DNA of 64,000 nt from Planctomycetota bacterium (GTDB lineage: Bacteria > Planctomycetota > Planctomycetia > Pirellulales > Pirellulaceae), in NCBI GenBank assembly GCA_016872775.1, contig VGZA01000020.1, forward strand, positions 1 through 64,000. The letters are read 5' to 3'. Below are positions 44,730 through 54,432 of this stretch, piece by piece. The position numbers were made by a program, and so were the translations under genes. Position 1 is the stretch's first letter. Each line of letters starts with the position of its first letter. The notes beneath the pieces were generated by a model. The model saw nothing but the letters and a program-made list of their open reading frames with translations. It did no database searches and was not told where the DNA came from.

Positions 44730-46871
44730 TTATTTGGGCATCGGCAACAGAATTAACTCGTTCTCGTTGAATGCCGCCTCGCCTGACTTGCCATTGACCT
44801 TGAATTGGATCTTGAGCTGTTTGGTAACGCCCGGTGTCGGATCGCCGAAGCTGGTGTTGAAGCTGGGGGAATCGAGTGCGATCAGCAGGGAATCACCCGC
44901 ATTCTTCTTGACAATCGCAGTCACATCCTTGAGCGTCGATCCCGCCCCATATTCGGCTTTGACGATTTCGAGTTTCACTTTCGCCACGCCGATTTTCTCG
45001 ATCAGCTCACGAACGGCATCACTTTTGGTTGTGAGCTTTTGCGCGATCACGGTCGCCGCTTGCACGGCCTCTTCCTTGACTTCCTGGATCTGGGCGGCTT
45101 TCACGGCCACCTTGAGCGTATCGACGCTCGGGTAGCGTTTGAGAATTTCCACGACCAGTTTCTGCTCCGTGGAGTTGCGAGCGGCATCCAGCGCCTTCTC
45201 GCACATCTCCGCGCGCTGCGCATCGGCCATCACGAACTGCCTGGCGATTCGCAGGTAACCTCGCAGGGCCCGCACCTGGTACTTTTCTCCGGGCGCGGTC
45301 TTGGCAAGGTCGAGCAGAACGGGCGCGGCATCGATCGTCATCCATTCGCCCAATAACCGGCTTCCGGTATCCTGCAATTGCGGGTCGTTGCTCTTGGCGG
45401 ACGCGGCGATCGATTTCAGCGCGTTGCCGCCACCGACGGCCCCGAGGATTTCAAGCAGTACCGGTTTCGTACCGGCCGGCGCTTTGGCCATCGCGGCGCT
45501 CAGCAGATCCGCGCAGGCATCGCGATCGGGCATCCGCACGCAGGCTTCCTTGAGTGCTTTTTGTGCCACCGCGCTGTCGGCCGCGTTCTTGGGAGAGACC
45601 ACCTGCCCGATCAGCACCGGCAGCTTGTCGGCCGAGACGGTCGCGCCGAGCGACACGAGCGCGGCCGAACGGATGTTCTTGTCGGCATGGTCGAGTGCCT
45701 TGATCAGCGCCGACTCCGCGGCAACGCGGCGACTGCCAACCAGCTGCAACAATACGGGGTAAGACTTCCCGTCGGGTTTCGCCAGGCGAGCGATGATTTC
45801 CTGATTCACGGCATCGCCGGTCAAATCGGTCAAAGCGCCTTTGGCTGCCTGAGCCAAATCGGCGTCTTCCTGGGTTGCGACCTCCAGCAGGGCCGCCAGA
45901 CAGGATGCGTTTCCGACACGCCCCAATGCCTGGAGGGCGGCCATGCGCACTGCCTTATCGCCGTCGGCAGCCGCTTTCAGTATCGCCGGCAGTTGTACCG
46001 TTTCCTTGCGATCCGCCATCGCCGCAATCAGCAGCGCTGCCCGTTCGGGCTTTGCCTTCGGCAACTCGTCGGCCAGCGCCTTATCAATCTGATCACCAGC
46101 CATCTCGCGCGCCGTGCCCAAGGCGATCTGGAACAGGAGCTTGTCGCGGGAACGCAGCTGTTCGACCAGCAGCTCGACGCCATCCTTTCCGCGAGCCAAT
46201 ATCGCGCCACGCATCGCCTCCAGTACTCGCTGTTTGGGGACGTCGGACTTGCGTACTTCGTCATAGATGTCGGCCGCCTCGGCTTGACGACCGCCCAACA
46301 GCCGCTGCTCGGCGCAGAGCACGCAACCCTCGGCCACGGCGGATCGAACCTTGGCGTCGGCGGTCTTCAATGCCGCGCGCAACGCGCCGCTTGCCGCGTC
46401 GTTGCCGATTCTTCCCAAGGCGACTGCCGAGGCCGATGCGACTTCCACGTCTTCATGTTTAAGGCGCGCCGCCAATGCGCCGACCGCCGCCGCGTCGCGA
46501 CGCACTCCGATCGAATTGATCGCACCCACCAGCAGGTTGCCGTTCAAATTGTCGATGGCCTTGCGCAACGCCTCGTCGGCCGCCGGACCGGGAATCACTT
46601 CCAGCGGAATCCTGGCCCACGACGCCAGTTGCTCATTCGATAACAGGGGCGCCAGATCGGCGACGGCGGCGCTCGAACCATGAACCGCCAGATGTTTGCA
46701 GGCCAGCGCTTTCTCCGCGGCCGGCGCGTCACTGCGCAAAACCGCAATCAGCTCCTTCTCGCGCTGCGTACTGTCGGCAGCGTTATCCGCCGCACGCAAC
46801 ACTCCCGTCCCCAGCCCGCAGAAAAACGCAAACAGGAAGACGATTGTTCGATTAGTAAGTTTCAGTTGCAT
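44730..46871 (-). CDS. large secreted HEAT-repeat protein
   Basis: A 713-residue protein with a signal peptide (about 8-27) and a long array of alpha-helical HEAT or PBS-lyase-like repeats between about 35 and 640 (for example AVGALAARLKHEDVEVASAS and AALQALGRVGNASCLAAL). The last ~60 residues form a beta-rich end (QLKIQFKVNGKSGEAAF). Such proteins are binding scaffolds; no catalysis is implied. It lies 8 bases after the mqnC stop, converging on it. It is the second gene of a minus-strand pair with the Gfo/Idh/MocA gene, 75 bases downstream. Confidence 0.85.
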   Translation of the reverse strand: MQLKLTNRTIVFLFAFFCGLGTGVLRAADNAADSTQREKELIAVLRSDAPAAEKALACKHLAVHGSSAAVADLAPLLSNEQLASWARIPLEVIPGPAADEALRKAIDNLNGNLLVGAINSIGVRRDAAAVGALAARLKHEDVEVASASAVALGRIGNDAASGALRAALKTADAKVRSAVAEGCVLCAEQRLLGGRQAEAADIYDEVRKSDVPKQRVLEAMRGAILARGKDGVELLVEQLRSRDKLLFQIALGTAREMAGDQIDKALADELPKAKPERAALLIAAMADRKETVQLPAILKAAADGDKAVRMAALQALGRVGNASCLAALLEVATQEDADLAQAAKGALTDLTGDAVNQEIIARLAKPDGKSYPVLLQLVGSRRVAAESALIKALDHADKNIRSAALVSLGATVSADKLPVLIGQVVSPKNAADSAVAQKALKEACVRMPDRDACADLLSAAMAKAPAGTKPVLLEILGAVGGGNALKSIAASAKSNDPQLQDTGSRLLGEWMTIDAAPVLLDLAKTAPGEKYQVRALRGYLRIARQFVMADAQRAEMCEKALDAARNSTEQKLVVEILKRYPSVDTLKVAVKAAQIQEVKEEAVQAATVIAQKLTTKSDAVRELIEKIGVAKVKLEIVKAEYGAGSTLKDVTAIVKKNAGDSLLIALDSPSFNTSFGDPTPGVTKQLKIQFKVNGKSGEAAFNENELILLPMPK

Positions 46872-46946
46872 GATTGATCGTCCGTTATGTTGAGGTGTGA
46901 ATTCGTTGGAAGTGGAGTCACCGAAACGGTCCCGTCGACGACTTAT

Positions 46947-48233
46947 TTACAGTCTCCAGGGTTCCCGCAGGGCTTCAGAACGCAGCCGATTGGCATGTTC
47001 GTCTCCCACAAACTCATTGGTCACCGGATCGAATTTCACCTGTCGGTTCAAGTACAACGCAATATTCGCGGCGTGGCACGCGATGTGCGCGTTGCATGCC
47101 GCTTCGGCGTTCCCCTTGGGCTGACTCCGGGATTTCACGCAATCGAGGAAATCGCGGACGTGGAACGTGGCGGGGTAACCGTCAATTTCCGCCACGGTGC
47201 GACCCGCAAGGAGTTCGGGAGAACTCAATACGAGCTTTCCGCTGTCGCCGGCCTCGACCCAGCCGTTCGCTCCTTCGAAACGAACCGGGCAGGAGCCGAG
47301 CGGAATCCAGCCGGTTTCGCGGAATACCAGTTCCACCCCATCGGCATAACGTGCCACAAGTTGCCCGTCTTTGGGCGCGTTGTATTCGACAGGCGGTAGC
47401 ACGTCATTCACCGCCCACTGGCAGAGATCGACGCAGTGCGAACCCCATTCGAGCACACCCCCGCCGACCAGGCCGCCGCCTTTTTCGAAGTTGAATCCGT
47501 CGAGCAATTTCGGATTGAACGGCCGCCAGGCGGCCGGCCCCAGATACATGTTCCAATCGACAACGTTCTTATCCGGTTCCGGTTCGGGTGCCAGCCAACC
47601 GCTGGTCATCGCCTGCATGCCGGCCGGGTGAGCATAGACTCGGGTGAGTTTGCCGAGCTTTCCGGTGCGAGCCAACTCGCAGGCAAAGGCAAAATGTGGC
47701 AGATTCCGCCGCTGGGTTCCGGCCTGAAATACTCGCCCCGTGCGGCGGATCGTGTCTTTGAGAATCAGGCTCTGTGCGACGTTCTTGGTACACGGTTTTT
47801 CGCAATAGATGTCCTTTCCGGCCTTGGCAGCATACATCGATGCAGTGCAATGCCAGTTCGGTCCCGTCGCGATCAGCACGGCATCGATATCGCTGCGATC
47901 GAGCAGTTCTCGAAAGTCGCGATACATCTTGCAGTTCTGGTTGCCGTATTTGTCGTCGGCGATTTTCTTGACGGCCACCCGCCGCGCTTCCTTGGCGTCG
48001 CAGACCGCAGCGAACTGCACATCCTTCTGCTCCAGGAAACACCCCAGGTCGTAGGTGCCGCGGTTCCCGATCCCGATGCCTCCCACCACGATCCGTTCGC
48101 TGGGCGGTACCGCGCCGTCCAGCCCCAAGGCAGAACTCGGAATGATCGTCGGCAGGGCGATGCCTGTCCCCACCGCCGCTAGACTGGTATTGAGAAAACG
48201 ACGCCGATGAAGCGACTTTGGCTGCTTCGACAT
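46947..48233 (-). CDS. Tat-exported Gfo/Idh/MocA oxidoreductase
   Basis: A 428-residue NAD(P)-dependent oxidoreductase. The N-terminus carries a twin-arginine signal (SLHRRRFLNTSLAAVG). The cofactor fold shows GGIGIGNRG near 50 and the dinucleotide-binding region continues to the family EKPCTKN motif near 140. A C-terminal beta-sheet domain follows. Members act on sugars, inositol or related polyols. Export with its cofactor fits the Tat route, but the substrate is unknown. ATG 48233 is chosen so that the Tat signal is N-terminal. The divergent spacer with palindromic repeats lies upstream. Confidence 0.9.
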   Translation of the reverse strand: MSKQPKSLHRRRFLNTSLAAVGTGIALPTIIPSSALGLDGAVPPSERIVVGGIGIGNRGTYDLGCFLEQKDVQFAAVCDAKEARRVAVKKIADDKYGNQNCKMYRDFRELLDRSDIDAVLIATGPNWHCTASMYAAKAGKDIYCEKPCTKNVAQSLILKDTIRRTGRVFQAGTQRRNLPHFAFACELARTGKLGKLTRVYAHPAGMQAMTSGWLAPEPEPDKNVVDWNMYLGPAAWRPFNPKLLDGFNFEKGGGLVGGGVLEWGSHCVDLCQWAVNDVLPPVEYNAPKDGQLVARYADGVELVFRETGWIPLGSCPVRFEGANGWVEAGDSGKLVLSSPELLAGRTVAEIDGYPATFHVRDFLDCVKSRSQPKGNAEAACNAHIACHAANIALYLNRQVKFDPVTNEFVGDEHANRLRSEALREPWRL

Positions 48234-48276
48234 GAAGACACTCCTGCTGGGACCCGGAACGTTTTGCGAACGCACT

Positions 48277-48299
48277 GCTCGAAACAAGTTTCGAGCTAC
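48277..48299. repeat. palindromic repeat copy, intact
   Basis: Arms GCTCGAAAC and GTTTCGAGC flank AA (48277-48296), followed by TAC. Identical to the copy at 48500. Confidence 0.85.
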
Positions 48300-48387
48300 C
48301 TCGCGCGTCCAACAGCATAACCGGTGGCAATGGCCGATTCCACCTTGCCGCCCCCAAAAAGTACCCCGAATCTTCGCGCCCAAAACC

Positions 48388-48410
48388 GAGCTCGAAACTT
48401 GTTGCGAGAA
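48388..48410. repeat. palindromic repeat copy, degenerate
   Basis: GAGCTCGAAACTTGTTGCGAG carries the same core in the reverse sense with one substitution in the right arm. Confidence 0.6.
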
Positions 48411-48499
48411 GCAGCCCGAACCTTATTCCGAACACAATCCGGCGCCAAACGCCAAGAAAGCGTTTCGTTGAGCAAATCCAGTCCCCAGGTGGGTTTTGT

Positions 48500-48522
48500 G
48501 CTCGAAACAAGTTTCGAGCTAC
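48500..48522. repeat. palindromic repeat copy, intact
   Basis: Same arms and flanking TAC as the copy at 48277, a 23-base identity, in the middle of the 502-base divergent spacer. Confidence 0.85.
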
Positions 48523-48735
48523 TGCTCGCCGCCAGCGTGGCATTGGCATGGTGTTTGCCTTTTGCGACGTAGCGACTGCCGTTCGACCGGGTTCAGCCGG
48601 GAAAAACCGGAGTTTCGCTGAACGAGTTGGAGCGCAATTCACCGCGCCGTGTCGAGGAATTCACCAGCGGCTGGCTCGAACGTTCCTGGCTCGGTGTCGG
48701 AGGGAGATTACCGACGAAAAATGGAGGCGTTCAAA

Positions 48736-49923
48736 ATGAAGAGATCATGTTCCGTCTTGTGCCTGCTCGCGATGTTCACAATCACGTTCCTTCCGCACTT
48801 CGTCGTCGCTCAGGAAGACACCGCAAAGGTCGCGAAAAAAACTTCGGAGGAACTACGGTTAAGGACGATCGAACGGGGGCTGCAGTATTTGCGTCAGAGC
48901 CAGAGCGAGGACGGCACGTTAACGATTAAAGCGGGACCTGGCATCACTGCACTGGCGATTACCGCGGCGATTCGATCGGGCGAACCGCTTGACAGTCCGA
49001 TGGTCAGCAAGGGGATGGCGGCCCTCGAGTCGTTTGTGAAACCGGACGGCGGCATCTACGGAAGTGGCAGGCTCAGGAATTACGAAACGTGTATTGGAAT
49101 TCTCTGTTTTGCTGAGGCGAATCGTGGTGGGAAGTACAACACGATCCTGCAGAATGCCAAGCGGTTTGTGAAAACAATGCAATATGGTGTCGGTTCCGAT
49201 TCCACCGGCGACAAGGACGATGTCTGGAATGGTGGTGCCGGTTACGGTGCCCAAGGACGACCCGATCTTTCGAATACGGCTTACCTCATCGAAGCCCTTC
49301 GCGCCCTGGACGTGGGGCCCAACGATCCGGCGGTCAAGGCGGCACTTGCCTTTGTTTCCCGTTGCCAGAATCTGCCAGGCGAACATAACACGACGCCCTT
49401 TGCCGCCAAAACAGGCGACGGCGGATTCTATTACGAAATCCCGAAGGAAAACGTCGACCCGTCAAAAGACGAAGAGGCGTACACTCCTGACGGGGGCCTG
49501 CGCAGCTATGGCACGATGACGTACGCGGGCTTCAAGAGCATGATCTACGCAGGGTTGACGGCTTCGGATCCCCGCGTCACCGCCGCGAGGAAATGGATAC
49601 AGAAGCACTATTCGGTTCTCGAGAATCCGGGCCGGGGACAGGCGGGAGTTTACTACTACTACCATACGTTGAGTGCCGCGTTGCACGCGGCGGGACTTGA
49701 CCAGATCACCGATTCGACGGGCGCGTCACGTGACTGGCGATCCGATCTGATCGCATCCCTGGCCAAACGGCAGGCAGCCAACGGTTCCTGGGCCAACGAG
49801 AATCGCCGCTGGTTCGAGGACGATACCAACCTGGCCACGAGTTTCGCTCTGCTTGCCCTGGCTCATTGCCAGGCGAACCCGCCCGCAGGAACGGCCGATG
49901 TTCCGACGAAACCGTCGAAATAG
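48736..49923 (+). CDS. secreted prenyltransferase/terpenoid-cyclase-fold protein
   Basis: A 395-residue protein with a signal peptide (about 1-25) and an alpha/alpha-toroid of squalene-cyclase/prenyltransferase-type repeats: RGLQYLRQSQSEDGTL, GMAALESFVKPDGGIYG, AYLIEALRALDVG, GAGYGAQGRPDLSNTAY, and the closing KRQAANGSWANENRRWFEDD plus TSFALLALAHC. No DxDD or zinc-site motif that I recognise is complete, so it may bind rather than cyclise. ATG 48736 follows GGAGG. The membrane protein gene follows after 9 bases. Confidence 0.85.
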   Translation: MKRSCSVLCLLAMFTITFLPHFVVAQEDTAKVAKKTSEELRLRTIERGLQYLRQSQSEDGTLTIKAGPGITALAITAAIRSGEPLDSPMVSKGMAALESFVKPDGGIYGSGRLRNYETCIGILCFAEANRGGKYNTILQNAKRFVKTMQYGVGSDSTGDKDDVWNGGAGYGAQGRPDLSNTAYLIEALRALDVGPNDPAVKAALAFVSRCQNLPGEHNTTPFAAKTGDGGFYYEIPKENVDPSKDEEAYTPDGGLRSYGTMTYAGFKSMIYAGLTASDPRVTAARKWIQKHYSVLENPGRGQAGVYYYYHTLSAALHAAGLDQITDSTGASRDWRSDLIASLAKRQAANGSWANENRRWFEDDTNLATSFALLALAHCQANPPAGTADVPTKPSK

Positions 49924-49932
49924 TGAGTCGAT

Positions 49933-50682
49933 ATGCAATCCAGAAGGACTCGGCCGACGGTGAGCCGCTGGGTCATCCGAATCAGCCTCGTATCGCTGAT
50001 TGGCTCCGTCGCCTCGCTTGCGTTGTTGAACTTTCTCGACGAACGACTGGAGCGTGTAAGCTTGTCGTCGTTGCTAGTGGCTCGAGTCGATTTGTCCCCG
50101 GTCGGTTATCGCGCGCTGCTCGTGGTCCTGCCCTGGTCACTCCTGATCTCCCTGGGACTTTTTGCGGGGGCGGCCTTCTTCGGGGCGCGAACGCAGCGGA
50201 GTCTCCGACACCTGTTTCTATTGACGACGATGATGGGTGCCGCACTGGCGCTGTATGTCAACTGGCAGCGAATTTCCTGGGAGGGACGCCGTTATCGAAT
50301 GGCCAGCAAGATCGCTGCGCTTCAATCGATCTGTGATGCGCTTACGGCGGATTGGCCGAAACGCGACATGGATCATCGATTGCTTGGGCCGATCATGGTT
50401 TATCCCCAGTGGAATCCGTCAACGCTGATCTTGCTGACGCCGAAGCCCGTTGATGATCGGTTTCGAATCGCCGCCGTTGATCGATCGCCGGGTGAGATAC
50501 TTCGGTTTGAACTTTCGAGCGGCTACGAGACAATCTGGTTGGAACATCGTACTGATTCCCAGGCGCCGGACGACTTCGCGAACGGCATCCACCAGAATTA
50601 CACTCCCCAGTATTCGCTCCCGATGTCGTCGCAATGGTTCCTCGTTCGCTACGAGGGAACCGGCGGAACCGGCCCGGACTAA
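49933..50682 (+). CDS. membrane protein of unknown function
   Basis: A 249-residue protein with three hydrophobic helices (about 13-33, 58-80 and 92-108), then a soluble C-terminal domain (about 120-249) without a recognisable motif. It begins 9 bases after the terpenoid-cyclase-like gene, so the two are probably co-expressed. No function is assigned. Confidence 0.6.
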   Translation: MQSRRTRPTVSRWVIRISLVSLIGSVASLALLNFLDERLERVSLSSLLVARVDLSPVGYRALLVVLPWSLLISLGLFAGAAFFGARTQRSLRHLFLLTTMMGAALALYVNWQRISWEGRRYRMASKIAALQSICDALTADWPKRDMDHRLLGPIMVYPQWNPSTLILLTPKPVDDRFRIAAVDRSPGEILRFELSSGYETIWLEHRTDSQAPDDFANGIHQNYTPQYSLPMSSQWFLVRYEGTGGTGPD

Positions 50683-50763
50683 GTTCGCGTTGTACCCTGG
50701 TGGGCCGACCGGGATGATGCGGCTAGAATCACGGTCAAATTTGCCTTTGCAGGAGAGCTAGCG

Positions 50764-51867
50764 ATGATTCGCAGATCATGGGCCGTGTGGGCATGGGTGG
50801 TGTTGAGCCTGGTGGCGGCGGCCGATTCCGCGTCCGCGCAGGAGGAACTTTCCTGGCACGACATCACGAGTTGGGGTGTTGAGGGGCGGATCTTGCCGGA
50901 GCAACCGAGGGCCCGCTGGTTCGATCGCTTCCCGGCTTCGGCGGAGGGAAAGGTGACGGCGAATGTCTGGAACCTCAGTCGCGACAGCGCGGGGATGATG
51001 GTCCGCTTCCAGACCGACTCGCCGATCATCCATGTGCACTACGAACTGCGCAGCGATCGATTGGCGATGCCGCATATGCCGGCGACAGGGGTCAGCGGCG
51101 TCGATCTGTACGCCCGCGATGCTCAAGGTAAGTGGAAATGGGTGCAGGTTTCCCGTCCGGCGTCGAAGGAAGTGAATACGCTGTTGATCGGAGGACTCGC
51201 GCCCGGCAAACGCGAGTATGCGCTCTATCTGCCGCTTTACAACGGCGTGGAGTTTCTCAAGGTAGGCGTCGCGCCTTCGGCGTTTTTCGAGGGGCTTCCG
51301 CCGCGGGGATCTCCGATCGTCTTCTACGGAACCAGCATCACGCACGGCGCGTGTGCCAGCCGGCCGGGGATGGTGCATACGGCGATTCTCGGGCGCCGTT
51401 TCGATCGACCGGTAGTGAATCTGGGGTTTTCGGGCAACGGGAAAATGGACCTGGCGGTCGCGGAGTTTCTGGTCCAGCTTGATGCGGCGATTTATGTCAT
51501 CGACTGCCTGCCGAATATGGGACCGGCGGAGGTGACCGAGAAATGCGCGCCGCTGGTGCGCAGGCTCCGCGAAGCGCGCGCCGACACGCCGATCGTCCTG
51601 GTGGAAGATCGCCGATTCACGAACAGTTGGATCACGCCGGCGAAAGAGAAGTTCCACGACGACAACCACGCCGCTCTGAAAGCGGCGTACGACGGTCTGA
51701 TACAAGCGGGAATTGGCCGACTGTTCTATATTCCAGGCGATCGGCTTTACGGCGACGACGGAGAGGGCGCGACGGACGCTTCCCACGCCAGCGATCTGGG
51801 GTTTATGCGGCAGGCCGACGCGTTCGAACCGGTGTTGCGCCAGGCCTTATCGTCCTCCGGAAAATAG
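50764..51867 (+). CDS. secreted SGNH/GDSL-type esterase
   Basis: A 367-residue secreted hydrolase. The signal peptide ends near ASAQE (about 26). A beta-rich N-terminal domain (about 30-175) is followed by the SGNH fold: block I VFYGTSITHGA supplies the Ser, block II is NLGFSGNG, and the C-terminal DASHASDLG supplies Asp and His. The layout matches the carbohydrate-esterase-like SGNH group in which a beta-sandwich precedes the catalytic domain. A probable ester or acetyl-sugar hydrolase; the substrate is unknown. Confidence 0.9.
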   Translation: MIRRSWAVWAWVVLSLVAAADSASAQEELSWHDITSWGVEGRILPEQPRARWFDRFPASAEGKVTANVWNLSRDSAGMMVRFQTDSPIIHVHYELRSDRLAMPHMPATGVSGVDLYARDAQGKWKWVQVSRPASKEVNTLLIGGLAPGKREYALYLPLYNGVEFLKVGVAPSAFFEGLPPRGSPIVFYGTSITHGACASRPGMVHTAILGRRFDRPVVNLGFSGNGKMDLAVAEFLVQLDAAIYVIDCLPNMGPAEVTEKCAPLVRRLREARADTPIVLVEDRRFTNSWITPAKEKFHDDNHAALKAAYDGLIQAGIGRLFYIPGDRLYGDDGEGATDASHASDLGFMRQADAFEPVLRQALSSSGK

Positions 51868-51878
51868 CCCTGCCGGGG

Positions 51879-52076
51879 TCAGCGGGAGGCACGGCGGCGA
51901 ACCGTGTTGCCGTAGACGTGCAGGGGCCGATTGGGTCGATCGAGGATGTCGAGCGATTTGATCTGAGCCCGCTGCTCGCCTGAGGCCACAATGGGCAGCC
52001 TCTCGGCTGCCGGCAACACTGCCGCTGCCAGTTGCAGGATCACAATCGCCAGGCTGTAACGCAGGCCATTTTTCAT
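51879..52076 (-). CDS. very small secreted protein with NTVRRR tail
   Basis: A 65-residue protein with a hydrophobic signal (about 5-22, IVILQLAAAVLPAAE) and a short basic tail, IKSLDILDRPNRPLHVYGNT then VRRRASR. This proline- and arginine-rich tail resembles tails I recall from short planctomycete proteins, but the family has no assigned function and I cannot run a search. The ATG at 52076 has GGAG 11 bases upstream. It faces the SGNH esterase gene with a 12-base gap. Confidence 0.5.
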   Translation of the reverse strand: MKNGLRYSLAIVILQLAAAVLPAAERLPIVASGEQRAQIKSLDILDRPNRPLHVYGNTVRRRASR

Positions 52077-52144
52077 CGGCACGTACTCCGCGAGGCTGCC
52101 GGCACAGGAAGGATCGTTGGACGCGCTGACGGGCAGCGCTCCAG

Positions 52145-52180
52145 GGCACCAGGCGCACCAGGGGCACGAGGGCACCTAGG
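52145..52180. repeat. 9-bp tandem repeat, four units in register
   Basis: GGCACCAGG, CGCACCAGG, GGCACGAGG and GCACCTAGG run head to tail from 52145 to 52180, in the spacer between metG and the very small secreted-protein gene. Confidence 0.7.
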
Positions 52181-52371
52181 CGCGCGACCACTTGAACGCA
52201 TGATCGGTCGGCCGAACGGTATCGTTGAGTTTACTCGGTTGCGCCGCTGCCTTGCACACAGCCGGTAAAGTCAAGCCTCCGAGCGGGTCACCCGTCGGCC
52301 ACGGAAATTCGAATACGCAGAGTCTTTTCGCGTCGAAAACAGCGCCCCGACCCACCCTGCGGGACGTGCTT

Positions 52372-54432
52372 TCAGTGCACCCGTTGTCCGACTTTGGCGC
52401 CCGAATCGACGCCGAGCAGAAACACATCTTTGTCGCCGGGTCCGACGGCGACGATCATGCCTTCGCTCAGGCCGAATTTCATTTGTCGCGGCGCCAGATT
52501 GGCGACGACGACCACCAGGCGGCCCACAAGTTGTTCCGGCTTGTAGGCGGCCTTGATTCCGGCGAATACGGTGCGCCGCACTTCGCCGCCGAGGCTGAGC
52601 GTCAGTTTCAGCAGTTTCTTGGCGTCCGGGACATCCTCAGCGGCCAACACCCGTGCCACGCGCAGGTCCACTTTGGCGAAGTCATCGATCAGGATGGTCG
52701 GCTGCAGCGGCTCGGCCAACAGCGCTTCCTCGGTATCCTGTGGAACGGTCGTCGCGCCCGCGGCGGCGGGCGTTGCGGATGTGGCGTCGAGTTCCTTTTC
52801 CCTGCTGTCCTCAATCATGGCTTGAATATCCTTGGGATCGATTCTCTGAAGCATATGTTGAAACGTAGCGACAGGCGTGCCGACGAGCGGGCTGGCGGCG
52901 TCGCGCCAATTGCGGATCGGCACGCCGAAAAGTTCATCCGCCTGCCGGGCGAGGCGGGGGAGTACCGGCGACAGATAGACGACGATCTGGCGGAACAAGT
53001 TGAGCGCCACGCTGCAGACATCCTGCAAACGACCGGCCTGCGCCGGGTCCTTGCTCAGCGTCCACGGTGCATTGGATTCAACATAAGGGTTGGCTCGATC
53101 CGCCAGCTCCATAACCAGCCGCATCGCGCGTCCGAAGTCGCAGGCTTCATAGGCCGCGGCGATCTCGTCGCCAGCAGCCGCGCCGCGCGCAAACAGTGCC
53201 TCGTCGTCCGGATAGGTCGCCGACAAGCCGGTCTGCTTCACGAATCGAGCGGTGCGCGAGGCAAGGTTCACCACCTTGCCTACCAGATCGGAGTTGACCT
53301 TGCTGGCGAATTCCGACAGGTTCAAGTCGAGATCGTTCAGCGAGGGACTCAATTTGGTCGCGTAATAATAACGGAGGAAGGCCGGATCGAGATGCCGCAG
53401 GTAGGTCTCGGCCTTGACGAACGTACCCGTCCGTTTCGACATTTTCTGACCGCCGACGGTGAGAAAACCGTGGACGTGCACTTTGGTTGGCAGCTGCAAT
53501 CCGGCCGAATGGAGCATCCCGGGCCAGAACAGCGTGTGGAAATACATGATGTCCTTGCCGATAAAGTGGTGGATCTCGGTTCCCGGATCGCGCCACCAGA
53601 GGTCAAAGTTCTCGCCGTGCCGCTGGCACCATTCCCAGGTCGACGCCATATAGCCGATCGGTGCATCGAACCAGACATACCAGCAGTTCCCGGGGCTGTC
53701 GGGAATTTCAAAACCAAAGTAGGGCTGGGGGCGGGAAACGTCCCAGTCGCGCAGCGGCTTATTGAGGAAATGGCCGTGCAGATAATTTGAAACTTCGGGT
53801 TCGAGGTGGTCCGCGGAGCGTGTCCATTCATCCAGGAACGGGTGCAGCCGCTCGAGTTCCACGAAAAGATGAGCGGCCTGTCGAAGTTCCGGTTTGGCGC
53901 CGGACAGCGTGCTGACCGGATCGATCAACTCGTGCGGGCCATAGGTGCTGGAGCAGCGATCGCAATTGTCGCCATACTGGTCCGGCGCCTTGCAGACCGG
54001 ACAGGTGCCTTTGACGAACCGGTCGGCGAGAAACGTGCCGGCGACCGGATCAAACAGCTGGGTAACGGCCCGTTCGGAGACCATTCCTTTCTGGCGAAGC
54101 GCTTGCCAGATCTGCCCGCAGAGTTGCCGGTTTGCGGGACTGTTCGTACTGCCATAGTGATCGAAGCCGACTTCAAATCCGGCAAAGTCCCGCTCGTGCC
54201 GCTGCTGCATTTCGGCGATGACCTGTTCCTCGCTCCGCCCTTCCTGCCGCGCCCGGATCATGATCGCCGTGCCATGGGTATCGTCGGCGCAAAGGAACAC
54301 GCAGCGGTTGCCCGCCAGCTTCTGATACCGGACCCAGATGTCGGTCTGGATATACTCGACCAGATGCCCGATATGAATAGGTCCGTTGGCATACGGTAAG
54401 GCGGCCGTTACCAGGATCCGTCTTTGTGTCAT
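52372..54432 (-). CDS. metG: methionine-tRNA ligase
   Basis: A 686-residue class I aminoacyl-tRNA synthetase that charges tRNA-Met. The HIGH motif (20-23, in [12 protein letters not shown]) and KMSKRTG (about 330, [12 protein letters not shown]) are intact. A zinc knuckle CPVCK...CDRCSS lies at about 145-162. The C-terminal dimerisation/tRNA-binding domain (about 585-686: [20 protein letters not shown]) is fused, as in many bacterial MetRS. ATG 54432 follows GAGAGG. The Ala/Thr-rich linker at about 565-580 is normal for domain junctions. Confidence 0.96.
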   Translation of the reverse strand: MTQRRILVTAALPYANGPIHIGHLVEYIQTDIWVRYQKLAGNRCVFLCADDTHGTAIMIRARQEGRSEEQVIAEMQQRHERDFAGFEVGFDHYGSTNSPANRQLCGQIWQALRQKGMVSERAVTQLFDPVAGTFLADRFVKGTCPVCKAPDQYGDNCDRCSSTYGPHELIDPVSTLSGAKPELRQAAHLFVELERLHPFLDEWTRSADHLEPEVSNYLHGHFLNKPLRDWDVSRPQPYFGFEIPDSPGNCWYVWFDAPIGYMASTWEWCQRHGENFDLWWRDPGTEIHHFIGKDIMYFHTLFWPGMLHSAGLQLPTKVHVHGFLTVGGQKMSKRTGTFVKAETYLRHLDPAFLRYYYATKLSPSLNDLDLNLSEFASKVNSDLVGKVVNLASRTARFVKQTGLSATYPDDEALFARGAAAGDEIAAAYEACDFGRAMRLVMELADRANPYVESNAPWTLSKDPAQAGRLQDVCSVALNLFRQIVVYLSPVLPRLARQADELFGVPIRNWRDAASPLVGTPVATFQHMLQRIDPKDIQAMIEDSREKELDATSATPAAAGATTVPQDTEEALLAEPLQPTILIDDFAKVDLRVARVLAAEDVPDAKKLLKLTLSLGGEVRRTVFAGIKAAYKPEQLVGRLVVVVANLAPRQMKFGLSEGMIVAVGPGDKDVFLLGVDSGAKVGQRVH

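Larger units (their letters stand above)
48234..48735. other. 502-bp divergent spacer with three palindromic repeats
   Basis: It separates the Gfo/Idh/MocA gene from the terpenoid-cyclase-like gene and holds no supported gene. It carries two identical palindrome copies (48277-48296, 48500-48519) and a degenerate one (48388-48410). Any promoters here would be flanked by these elements. Confidence 0.6.

Noticed and set aside
45378-46643. Long plus-strand open frame opposite the HEAT-repeat gene
   Set aside because: Antisense of a repeat-rich gene; its own repeats are those of the sense strand read backward.
52225-53790. Long plus-strand open frame opposite metG
   Set aside because: It mirrors the metG reading frame on the other strand, and the protein has no recognisable domain.
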